Shown here: piece after piece, positions 27,671-36,334 of the stretch | How positions within the stretch are numbered: the first letter of the stretch is position 1 | Layout: every line of letters starts with the position of its first letter | DNA from: Rhizobium vallis | Lineage (GTDB): Bacteria; Pseudomonadota; Alphaproteobacteria; Rhizobiales; Rhizobiaceae | DNA: 64,000 nt | Direction: 5' to 3' | Assembly: GCF_003985155.1 (NCBI RefSeq) | Contig: NZ_ML133687.1 | Location: 310,001 to 374,000, forward strand | Program-made: the position numbers and the translations under genes | Notes under the pieces: model-generated | What the model saw: only the letters and a program-made list of their open reading frames with translations | Databases searched by the model: none | What the model was told of the DNA's origin: nothing

Positions 27671-28353
27671 AGCATACCTGTCGAGCGAAGCGCAGCTTCC
27701 GCGAGCGCAAGGTCGTCAATCGTATCGATGTCGACGCTTTCAATCGCAGACATCTGATAAATTCCAATCTTCCCACCGAGGCGACATTTGTCCCGCAGGA
27801 GAATTTCTGTGCGAGTTATATATATGGAACCGTTCTCTTCAAAGAGCCCATCCTCCTCTGCAACATCCTGACGGCGCGGCCGATTGCGAAAATCATAATG
27901 CGCGCGGGCGTCCGTGGGCCGTTGCCAAAGGAAGGGATGGATCTCTTTCGCCGATACGATGCTGTCGCTGGCAGTATTCAGAAGGGTCTGGATGGACTGC
28001 TCGACAGATCCCGGCTTGCGGATTGGGCAGGTGGGTTGAAGAAGAATAACAAAATCCGGACTATAGCCCGTCTTCGCCAACATCTCCACGGTGTGGATCA
28101 TCGCCTCCTCTGTTGAAGATGTATCGGTAGAAAGGTGGTCGGGTCGCAGGAAGGGTACGTCCGCGTTATATTGGCGTGCGACTTCGGCAATATCGGCGCC
28201 ATCCGTCGACACAACGACCCGATCGATCGAAGTTGCTTCCAGCGCTTGTTGGATGCTCCATGCAACCAGCGGCTTATTGCCTAGGGGCAGCAGATTTTTG
28301 CGAGGAATGCCCTTGGAGCCGGCGCGTGCCGGTATGACTGCAAGTATTTTCAC
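27667..28353 (-). CDS. CMP-nonulosonate (acylneuraminate) cytidylyltransferase
   Basis: 228 residues. ILAVIPARAGSKGIPRKNLL is the canonical CTP-binding N-terminus of NeuA/PseF-type enzymes. VVVSTDGADIAEVARQYNAD, FLRPDHLSTDTSSTEEAMIH and FVILLQPTCPIR follow, and SVDIDTIDDLALAE is the usual C-terminal metal region. It activates a nonulosonic acid as its CMP derivative, using the product of the NeuB-like fusion next to it. The start is GTG at 28353, giving the standard N-terminus 25 bases after the wzt stop; the frame opens further upstream only by running through wzt. Exact sugar specificity is unknown. Confidence 0.9.
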   Translation of the reverse strand: MKILAVIPARAGSKGIPRKNLLPLGNKPLVAWSIQQALEATSIDRVVVSTDGADIAEVARQYNADVPFLRPDHLSTDTSSTEEAMIHTVEMLAKTGYSPDFVILLQPTCPIRKPGSVEQSIQTLLNTASDSIVSAKEIHPFLWQRPTDARAHYDFRNRPRRQDVAEEDGLFEENGSIYITRTEILLRDKCRLGGKIGIYQMSAIESVDIDTIDDLALAEAALRSTGML

Positions 28354-28378
28354 GGCGGAACCCAGTCTGTCAGAAATA

Positions 28379-29608
28379 TCAGAGCTCAATTGTATCCCAG
28401 AGGCCGGGGGCAATGATATGGCCTAGCCGCTCTCTCTTATAACCTCGGTATGCTGTATTTTCAGAGAGTTCCTCAATTGTGAATTGTATGGAGGCCGGTA
28501 CCTCCAGCAGCAGGTCGCTTACGGTGCCAAGGTAGGTAGTAATCGAATAGCCGCCCGCCTTCAGGAAGCGCGGCGAAATATGAAATGATGCACGATATCT
28601 GCCGGGGTCACGGCGAATCAAAGGCATCTCCAAACCGTCCGTGTCGAAACTGGAAAACAATTCAATCATATTGCGAAGGGCAACAATGGTTAGCTGCAAT
28701 GTTTCAAGCGGCTTATGAACCTCGTATTCGAAAGTGAGAACGATCTCATCGTTGATATCGAAAACCGTTTCTGGCGTGCCATCTGGCCTAGCCACCGCGA
28801 CGCGATTCAAGCTCACACCATCACCATGATAACCCGCGTCGTTCTGGGTTGTGGAGCTGTCGGCGATGAGCTTGGTATATTCCTCGATAGTCTCGCTGAC
28901 ACCTCCGGATTTTACCATCTTTCCTTTGTGGAGAAGGACTGCCGAGTTGCACAGCTCGTTGATTGATCCGATATTGTGGCTAACGAAGAGGACTGTTCTG
29001 CCGCTCCGCATCAAATGGTTGATTTTCACCAGGCATTTCTTCTGGAAGGCCGCGTCGCCGACGGACAGAACCTCGTCGATGATTAGGATTTCCGGATCCA
29101 GATTAGCGGCAACCGAAAACGCCAACCGGGTGTACATGCCGCTGGAGTAACGCTTCACAGGCGTGTCTATGAAAACGCCGATTTCAGAAAATTCAACGAT
29201 CTCATCGAATTTCCTCTCGATCTCTCTTCGAGCCATCCCGAGGATCGAGCCGTTGAGGAAGACGTTCTCACGACCGGTCAGTTCAGGGTGGAAGCCGGTT
29301 CCCACCTCAAGTAGCGACCCAACGCGGCCGTGAATGGTGGCCGAGCCGCTGGTCGGGTCCGTTATGCGGGATAGAATTTTCAGCAGGGTACTTTTGCCCG
29401 CGCCGTTGCGGCCAATAATCCCCGTGACCTGTCCTCTTGGCACCTCGAACGAGACATCCTTCAGTGCCCAGAGGTCTCTCGTTGTTTGCGCCGTTGAGCG
29501 AGGCTTGAAAAGCGATGTCAAAGACGACATCACCCCGCCGGTCGAGGCGGTTTCGCCCAGTCGATAATACTTGGATAAGTTATCGACCGTGATAACTGGA
29601 TGCGACAT
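28379..29608 (-). CDS. wzt: polysaccharide ABC transporter ATPase with C-terminal substrate-binding domain (Wzt)
   Basis: 409 residues. The ATPase has Walker A GRNGAGKSTLL at 66-76, the signature YSSGMYTRLAFSVA and Walker B EILIIDEVLSVGD, followed by the H-loop FVSHN. After about residue 260 comes a beta-rich Wzt C-terminal domain (DINDEIVLTFEYEVHKPLET, then PGRYRASFHISPRFLKAGGY). In E. coli O8/O9a this domain recognises a methyl or methylphosphate cap on the finished chain. The ATG at 29608 lies 11 bases after wzm. With the many methyltransferases here, cap recognition is a plausible function. Confidence 0.94.
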   Translation of the reverse strand: MSHPVITVDNLSKYYRLGETASTGGVMSSLTSLFKPRSTAQTTRDLWALKDVSFEVPRGQVTGIIGRNGAGKSTLLKILSRITDPTSGSATIHGRVGSLLEVGTGFHPELTGRENVFLNGSILGMARREIERKFDEIVEFSEIGVFIDTPVKRYSSGMYTRLAFSVAANLDPEILIIDEVLSVGDAAFQKKCLVKINHLMRSGRTVLFVSHNIGSINELCNSAVLLHKGKMVKSGGVSETIEEYTKLIADSSTTQNDAGYHGDGVSLNRVAVARPDGTPETVFDINDEIVLTFEYEVHKPLETLQLTIVALRNMIELFSSFDTDGLEMPLIRRDPGRYRASFHISPRFLKAGGYSITTYLGTVSDLLLEVPASIQFTIEELSENTAYRGYKRERLGHIIAPGLWDTIEL

Positions 29609-29619
29609 TTTCGGAGGCC

Positions 29620-30459
29620 CTAGATATGATCGACGATCGTGCGTTCCAAACGCTGGAACAGCATCGCGCCGATCAGCAAAAGAACAATGATGACACAAGC
29701 GGAGTTGGCGACTGCCCAGGCCGGCGGTGCTGCGACATTCCCCCCGAGCAATGCCCAGCGGAACCCCTGCACCAATGGTGTCGTCGGGTTGAGGAGGTAG
29801 TAAACCTTGAATTTCTCTGGAACGAGTTCAATCGGGTAGATGATTGGAGACGCAAAATACCAAAGCTGCGTAACGAGCGCCAGTCCGTGACGCACGTCTC
29901 GGATCAAAGCGTCAAGTCCTGTAAGAATGAGTCCGACCGCAAGCGCTAAGAGACCAAGCAGTACCAGATAGCCGAAGGCGATAACCATGTTGAATGACGG
30001 CGGGACACCGAAAATCACCATCACGCAAAGGAGCATCAGAAAAAGCACTGCAAGGTCGGAAAGCGAACTCAGCAGAGCAGCGATCGGAGCGAGCAGCCGA
30101 GGGAAGTATATCTTGCTCAGAAGAGCTTGCTGATCGGCGAGACTCGTGCTGACGCTTGTCAGCGAGCGGCTGAAAAATTGCCAGCAGGTGATGCCTGCAA
30201 GAATATAAACTGGGTATGGCACGCCTTCCGACGGAAATCTGGCGAGATAGCCAAAGAACACGGAATAGATCACCATAGTTGCAAGCGGTTGCAACAAAAT
30301 CCAGATGATGCCGATGTAGGACTGCTTGTAGCGTGTCTTCACATCTCGCCAGACAAAGAGGTAAAGCAGATATCGGTATTCAAACAACTCAGCAAAATTC
30401 ACCGACGCGAAGCCCTTCCTCGGGTGAATTTTCACAATGTGTTCGTTTGTATGTTCCAT
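29620..30459 (-). CDS. wzm: polysaccharide ABC transporter permease (Wzm)
   Basis: 279 residues of an ABC-2 type permease. A cytoplasmic N-terminus (FEYRYLLYLFVWRDVKTRYK) and the family motif QSYIGIIWILLQPLATMVIY precede about six hydrophobic segments. The ASPIIYPIELVPEKFKVYYL and LNPTTPLVQGFRWALLG regions are hallmark C-terminal motifs. It pairs with Wzt to export the lipid-linked glycan across the inner membrane. The ATG at 30459 is clear. The gene lies 27 bases after the CgeB-like gene. Confidence 0.95.
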   Translation of the reverse strand: MEHTNEHIVKIHPRKGFASVNFAELFEYRYLLYLFVWRDVKTRYKQSYIGIIWILLQPLATMVIYSVFFGYLARFPSEGVPYPVYILAGITCWQFFSRSLTSVSTSLADQQALLSKIYFPRLLAPIAALLSSLSDLAVLFLMLLCVMVIFGVPPSFNMVIAFGYLVLLGLLALAVGLILTGLDALIRDVRHGLALVTQLWYFASPIIYPIELVPEKFKVYYLLNPTTPLVQGFRWALLGGNVAAPPAWAVANSACVIIVLLLIGAMLFQRLERTIVDHI

Positions 30460-30486
30460 GCGCCAAAGCCGTCCTTCAATTCGCTG

Positions 30487-31662
30487 CTAGGCAAACAGCT
30501 TCGATAGTTCTTGCGTTCGTATGTTGTAGTTGTGTTCATTGAGAGTTCGCCGTTGACCTGCTTGCGCGATCCGCTCCCGCTCGCGATCATTATGCTGGTA
30601 GAACCGTATCAGCTCAGCACATTCCTCTGCGCTTTCGTAGCATACGATTTCTTTTCCAGGCTCGAAGATCTCCGCAATATTCGATTTACGATCGGTCACG
30701 AGAAGCGCGCCCATGCCCGTCGCCTCGTAAAGCCGCATGTTGTTTGCGAAATTTTCAGCAATGCCGATATGGTTGTTCACCGTGATTTTGGACGAACCGA
30801 GAATACGGAACATATCCGAGCCCCAAGCTTCGCCTCTGTGTCGCGGCAGGATAGGCGAGGCATTGCTCAACTGGTCCCCGCCGCCGCCCCATATAGCGAT
30901 GTCGGTGTTTCTGGTCAAATATTCGAGCAGTATCGTTCGACCTGCATGCGCTTGAGAAACACTACCAACGAATGACACATCGACACTTCGTTCCAGCCGG
31001 CCGATTTTTTGGAGAACGCGCGGATCGAATCCGAGCCTGTTGAGATGCGCGGGAATACTTTTCTGTCTGAAATAGTCGACAAAATTCGGCAACGACGAGA
31101 TCATCATATCGTAAGCGGCATAGCTTTCATTGTCAGGCAACGGCGAAGCTATCTGGCCGACAAACTTTCCTGCATAAGGCTTCATCTTCAAAAGAAGATC
31201 TGAACCCACCTCGCTCACTGATTGATTGAGAACAATGTCGGGGCGGAATGCTTTGACCTGCTCAAGCAGCATTTCGGCCAAAGACCACCCTTCAATCGGT
31301 GTTGCTGAGCGAAGGGTGACGCTCGAGTCGATTAGTTGCCGGGCTTTCCCTGGGGGTAACAAACGTCTTGCCGCCCGGGCCCATAAGGAAGGTTTGGAAC
31401 GGGTGGTCGAGCGCGGAGGCACATAGCCGTTTTCCTTCATCCAGATCGTTTGCATCGAGCCATTGTTGGCATGAACCTCGATCGCCTCATGGCTGGAGTG
31501 ACGAAATCCGACTGAATAGGCGTCAAAGACACCAAAAAGGCTATCATTGCGCGCAGCCATTTGTTCAGCGTAGGAGGCCGAACCCAAAAGGGGGAGATCA
31601 GCATACAGCTTGCGAAGAAACACGGGGTAGTCGGTGTTGATAATGAAAACGCGCATGGCCAT
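30487..31662 (-). CDS. CgeB-like glycosyltransferase (copy B), first gene of the cluster
   Basis: 391 residues, a paralogue of 6401-7543 in length and motifs (MRVFIINTDYPVFLRKLYAD, SFVGSVSQAHAGRTILLEYL, then KITVNNHIGIAENFANNMR and the LYEATGMGALLVTDRKSNI block). It is expected to be a GT-B glycosyltransferase; donor and acceptor are unknown. ATG codons at 31662 and 31656 are both possible starts. Being the first gene of the leftward series, its upstream region (31663 onward) should carry the main cluster promoter, although no convincing -35/-10 pair could be picked out by eye. Confidence 0.8.
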   Translation of the reverse strand: MAMRVFIINTDYPVFLRKLYADLPLLGSASYAEQMAARNDSLFGVFDAYSVGFRHSSHEAIEVHANNGSMQTIWMKENGYVPPRSTTRSKPSLWARAARRLLPPGKARQLIDSSVTLRSATPIEGWSLAEMLLEQVKAFRPDIVLNQSVSEVGSDLLLKMKPYAGKFVGQIASPLPDNESYAAYDMMISSLPNFVDYFRQKSIPAHLNRLGFDPRVLQKIGRLERSVDVSFVGSVSQAHAGRTILLEYLTRNTDIAIWGGGGDQLSNASPILPRHRGEAWGSDMFRILGSSKITVNNHIGIAENFANNMRLYEATGMGALLVTDRKSNIAEIFEPGKEIVCYESAEECAELIRFYQHNDRERERIAQAGQRRTLNEHNYNIRTQELSKLFA

Positions 31663-32576
31663 ACTTTGAAAGCGTCCAATCGTCTATTTAATGTCTTCTT
31701 CCGATGCTATCTCAGCGGCATCTCAGCGACAGTTAAAAGGGTGCTGAAACCGAAAAGCACTCAGGATGGAACTGCGGGAGGAGCGAGCAGATCTTATAGC
31801 TCTCTCGCGTGCGGCGAAGCATTCTCCATCTCTGATAGCAAGCGCAGGTGACAGAGATCGCGCGAGCAGGACGACAATCGTTTGCCGGCAAATCGACCGA
31901 AGCCTGATATAAGTCTCGGATCGAAAATTCATCTGCTCCAGCCGTTGCTTCGACTTTGCCCGGCGAGTAGGAATCGCTGATGTCGGTTTATTTTTCTGCA
32001 CTATCGCAGTGAGGTTGATATGGCAACAAGGGCAATCCCTTACCGCGATCTAGAAGCGGTTGTCGACGGTCACTGAGTGACATGTTGAGAGCCTAGGTGA
32101 AGCAGCATCAGCGCGCAATCCGCCCAGAACATCTTCCGGCTTGGTTCTATCGATGTTTGGTTCTAGCGAAATCAATTGGCTGGGGAACCTGGATTCTCAC
32201 ATGATTTCAATAACTTAGCGAAATCGCCTTTGAATTCTCTATGTTTTCCCATCGCGAGCGACCGTGGATGCCACCTTTGTGCCCTGGCTTTGGGCATCAG
32301 TCAACAGGGCGGGCGAGCGGCAATAATTTCCGCTGTCTAATTTCGGATTGGCTGCCGGTCCGCCATAACTCGCCCCGCGATAGCACGTCCACCTGTCGGT
32401 AATACAGGGCGCTGCAACGGTCCGGATTAGGTATCGTCTTGGGCACGGCCCCGTCCACAGCGCGCCATGAAGCGGACGGCGCTACGCCTGGCTGCAGCGA
32501 GGTGGGAAGCGGACATCTGGTGGTCGATGGGCACCCATGTCTACGATCACAAACCAGCAAGTTTAGCTAAGCTCGC
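31663..32576. other. gene-poor boundary between glycan cluster and defence island
   Basis: About 910 bases with no convincing gene. Open frames of 80-92 codons exist on the minus strand, but their composition is not protein-like. The right part presumably carries the terminator of the Lamassu-like operon, and the left part the promoter of the glycan operon. Small direct repeats are visible: TTGGTTCTA at 32141-32149 and 32157-32165, and TAGCGAAATC at 32164-32173 and 32216-32225. A 17-base palindrome lies at 32317-32333, and a TGCCC/GGGCA stem at 32280-32296. Confidence 0.6.
32317..32333. repeat. 17-base palindrome, copy 1
   Basis: GCGGCAATAATTTCCGC is a palindrome with one mismatched pair around a single central base; one more base pair (A/T) extends it on each side. 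Its reverse complement differs at one position from the perfect palindrome at 39006-39022. The two copies flank the Lamassu-like operon. They could be recombination or insertion ends, or binding sites for one regulator. Confidence 0.6.
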
Positions 32577-35500
32577 TTATGCGGATACCACAAAGGGCGT
32601 CGCGCTTTCCCCCGTCCTGTAGGTCCATTCGACACCGTCTTGCCCGGTCCCCAGCAGATTGAGGACGGCGCAAGGCAGGTTTCGAGATGTCATCTTCCGC
32701 CGCAGAAACTCTGCCTGAGCGCGGTCGTGAGTTGATAAGAGCACCTGATATCCGCGGCTGGCCACAAGATTACAGACGAAATCCGCGAAAGCGGCAGCGT
32801 GGATAGTGTCGTTGTGCTGAAGCGGGTCATCCAGGACCAACCCCCGCCAGCGGGACCATGGGTAGGTTAGGCTGGCGGCACACAGCATACTGACTGACAA
32901 GGCTGCCATTTGGCCTTCGCTGTGTATCAACCGTGCATCTATGGACGCGATCTCAGGAGGGAGGGCCTGCCCCTCTTTTGTTGGCCGCTGTTCGACGCGG
33001 CGGTTCTTAACGTATGACTCCAAGCCCACCCTTGGATCGCCCATGATTGCCATGTTTATGGCCTTCATGAGGGTGTCGAGAGGCTGCATGTAGCTGGTGT
33101 TGAAATCCGCCAGTTCGTCGAGAATGTCTGAGCTCGCGGCCTGGGCGATGTCTTTTGTCTCTCGGGTTGCCTGCGTGAGTCTGACCTTGGCAGACACGCG
33201 ATCCTGCGCCTCCTTACGAAGCTGCAGTCTCTCGCTGTTCGGGGCGCCACTTACCGCGACCCGCAGCCGCTCCAACGCTGCCAGATGATTATCTACGAGA
33301 GCCTTGGCAGATCGACCGTCCCGCAGCCGCTTCATTAAATCATCGGCTTCTCTCAACCTCTCTCGCAGTCGGCCGATGGTCGTTGTCCACGGAGTGATCG
33401 CGTGCTTGTCGGGTACTTCCGATTGAGCGAAAGCAAGTCTCTGCCAAGTTTCCTCGGCGTAGACTTTTCGTCGCGTCACAGCGGCGACCTGATCAATAGC
33501 CTGTTGTTGACGCGTCCTTGCGGCCGGGAGTGCAACGTCAAGCGATGCCAGCCGCTGTTCAATCGACTGCCGCGCCTGCGTTGCTTGTCGGCTCTTCTCC
33601 TCAGCCGCAGAAAGTTCGCTCTGAGTTCCACGGATTGCTTCCGCCAACTGGGCCTCGCCGAGATCACCAACGATTTCCACGAGCTCTCGAACGGAGAACG
33701 CCGCGGCGTCGAATTCGGCTGCAGTAGTCGACTGTGTTTAGGTTGCGGCGTTCAGTTGAAGCTGAGCTTGGTCACGCCTCCTGATGGCAGCGGCCTGCTC
33801 GCCTCCGGGCGTGAAGAAATCGCCGTTCAAGCGGTTCCGCCAATACCACTTCCGCTGCCTCAGCCTCAATATTTCTTCGGCGCTCGTCGCCAGTTGTCGA
33901 TGACGCTCTTCAGCGACCACACGGTCAACTACAGCGTCGCCGAACACACCAATACCCACGTCAGTCCTTGCGCGTTCCTCGGATTGGAGCTCTTCAGTGA
34001 GCGTGGTCAGCTCTTGCTTGGCGGTCTTCAGTCGGTCGAGGCGGTTGGTGGCTGTCTCGGAGCGCTGCGACGCAGATTGAACGCGCTCCTCTTGCGCAAG
34101 AACCAGGGGAGCCAGCCTTGCTGCTGCACTTGCTGCCCGTTGTTGTAGTTCACCCTTAACCTCGAAGTGGGTCGCGCAAACAGGACAGTCGCATGCATCA
34201 TGCGGAAGGTTGGCGGCAACGCTAGCGACCGCGCTCGACATTTCCGAGACCGTCTTCCTTAACTCGATAAGGACGGCGTTCTGCTCATCAAGGAGTGTCT
34301 TCGCTTCTCGAGCCGAGACGTCCGCCTGCTCGATGTCCAAGTCTAGCGTGGGGAAGCGCAGTTGGGACGACTGTATCGACGCCTGCAGCTCCACAACCTT
34401 CGCATCGCGAGCAAGCCACAGATCCACATTATGCCTCTCGGTCTGGTCTAATCGGCTCCTTTCATCGAGCCGGCCAACATCACTTTCAATTCGACGCACG
34501 ATCTGCAGCCGACGTTCCAAGGCCTTCACGGTTAGGTTTTCGTCAGCGACTGCCTCGTAAGCCCCGACGAGGGCAGCGTCCGCCTCCTCCTTCCGAGTCT
34601 GCGCAACCGCCTGGGCAGTCTTTGCGTCCCGCAGGCCGGTCAGCAGACTGAAGACGTCTCGGTGCGCTTCTGCCAAGCTGGTCGCGCTGACCTCCTCGGC
34701 CTTGGCCTTCTCCAATGAGGCGGCGGTCTCCGCGTGTTGTGACGTCATAGTCACTACCTGCCCGTCAGCGATCGCCTTTGCAGCCTCATGCTCGAGCGCT
34801 TGCCGCGTCGCGCTCTCCCATTCCTCAAGTACAGACGTCGCCTCGGCCAGACCTTTTTCAAGGCTCCGCAGTCGTATCCGCTGCTCATTGAGGCGCTCGT
34901 CCAACGCCGAGATCGTGTTCTGATCGAAGCCAGCTACTGGCGTCTGAGACTTGTTGCCCGCCGCATCATCCAGTAGCCGCGAAATTGTATGGGTTGCCTC
35001 GGTGGCGGCAACGTCATCCAAGGCGCCAACTCCGGTCAGCCCGGACCAAAGATTCGCCTCTGTGTCGAGAATACCTTGGAGAGCGTCGACCTCGTCACTC
35101 AGCAGTTTGATCCGGCCGTTATAGGCTCGGGCGGCTTTCGTATTGCCCTTGCCATGAAGCGCATTCGCGACGTCTTCGATCTCTTTGCTTTCGGCTGCCT
35201 CCTTCAGGATATCGAACCGCTCACCCGGATCTCGGTTCGTGAGCCGGGACATCGTGGACTGTCCAAGGAAGTGGGTGAGTAGCAAATACCTCGACAGTCC
35301 GGAAATACTCCGGCCCCAGTTCTCGTCTTTTAAGAATTCCGTAATGTCGTCGATATTGCCGCCCGTGACCGACCTGGTAGCCTCGGAGGAAGACAGGGTG
35401 CGCGAAACACTTTTCTCCCCAGTGAAGTCCATGGTCACGGACGTGGGGCCAGGCGTTCCTTCGCGCCACCGGCAAAGATAGCTGCCAACCTTTTTGACCC

Positions 35501-35690
35501 CGTCGGCATCACGGAAGTGGTCAATCCTGTCTGTCAGCGCCCATTCGAGTCCATCGAATAGTGAGGACTTACCGATACCGTTGCTGCCCTGAACGATCAG
35601 CACGCCGGGACCGTCACGGAGGCGAATATCCAACTGCCTGAAGGTTCGGTACTGCTCTAGCCGGACGCGGGTAAGGTAAACGCTGCTCAT
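32577..35690 (-). pseudogene. SMC/Rad50-like ATPase of Lamassu type (LmuB-like), interrupted by an in-frame stop
   Basis: A single frame of 1,038 codons broken by TAA at 33738-33740; reading resumes in the same frame without a shift. The N-terminal half (650 residues from the ATG at 35690, which overlaps the previous stop as ATGA) has Walker A GSNGIGKSSLFDGLEWAL near residue 35 and a zinc-hook-like CDCPVC near 500, with coiled-coil sequence around it. The C-terminal part holds the ABC signature-like SEGQMAALSVSM, Walker B GLVLDDPLQHND and the H-loop LLSTHDR. A GTG at 33680, 19 codons after the stop, could restart translation and give two subunits. Otherwise the ATPase is inactive. Family knowledge: LmuB senses foreign DNA and activates the effector. 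Confidence 0.82.
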
Positions 35691-36334
35691 TTCGACGCCT
35701 CCCTTGTCAGGACAAGTTCTGTCACAAGGCTCTCTGGGTCGTCTATCAACTGCTGTGAGAGCGAAACCCACTGCTGAGCTACATCCTGATTGAGCCCGTG
35801 TTTCTCGAGAAGGCGCTGAGCCAATTCGTGTGTCTGATCGAGCGGTGCGTCACTCACCGCCGTCACATGCTCCCACGGCATCGACAGAAAAGTTCTCGCC
35901 AAGAAAACGTCGAACGACTCCTGCACCGCCGTCTGTTTCGGGATCCAAACCAGTTTCCGACAGACGGTCTCGTCACGTTCGATGAGGTCGACCAGCCGGG
36001 CCCAGTCCCCTGTCGGAGTAGGAGCGGTTGCGCATAGCAACAAATGTGCGTTTATGACCTCTCGCTCATACATATATGACCTGGCGACGACCATCTGGGC
36101 GTGCAGCTTTTTGAGTGCAGCCGTAACGCCCTCAACCGTATCGAGCGCTATAGGCGCGACGATCACCGGATACTGACCCAGGCGGAGACCAAACAGGCCA
36201 GGCATCGCCTTCGTCTCGGCTTCAGCCGGCCGGCTGCGAAACGTCGGTGAGGCGAAGTCTTTGACTTCGTCAGCTCTCCAACCCAGTTGCTCCGTCGCGG
36301 CGACCAACAGGAACTTCAAAACCTCAGGTGTCAT
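35687..36334 (-). CDS. Lamassu/ABC-3C middle component (LmuC-like)
   Basis: 215 residues between the effector and the SMC-like gene, overlapping both by four bases (ATGA). Recognisable stretches are VINAHLLLCATAPTPTGDWA, RLVDLIERDETVCRKLVWIP and LARTFLSMPW, which I associate with middle components of ABC three-component (Lamassu-type) systems; this is by recollection, not by search. No catalytic motif is visible. By family knowledge it bridges the ATPase dimer and the effector. The order effector, middle component, ATPase is the standard one. Confidence 0.72.
   Translation of the reverse strand: MTPEVLKFLLVAATEQLGWRADEVKDFASPTFRSRPAEAETKAMPGLFGLRLGQYPVIVAPIALDTVEGVTAALKKLHAQMVVARSYMYEREVINAHLLLCATAPTPTGDWARLVDLIERDETVCRKLVWIPKQTAVQESFDVFLARTFLSMPWEHVTAVSDAPLDQTHELAQRLLEKHGLNQDVAQQWVSLSQQLIDDPESLVTELVLTREASK

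Noticed and set aside
31723..32001. 92-codon minus-strand open frame upstream of the first glycan gene
   Set aside because: Arginine- and serine-rich, non-protein-like composition, no family resemblance; probably leader or promoter DNA.
32297..32560. 87-codon minus-strand open frame in the boundary region
   Set aside because: No recognisable motif, and it overlaps the palindrome; considered as a transposase remnant, but nothing supports that.
33681..33737. Start of a separate gene for the C-terminal ATPase part at 33680
   Set aside because: The frame is the same as that of the upstream half and the sequence between is protein-like, so one interrupted gene is the simpler reading; a restart is kept only as a possibility.
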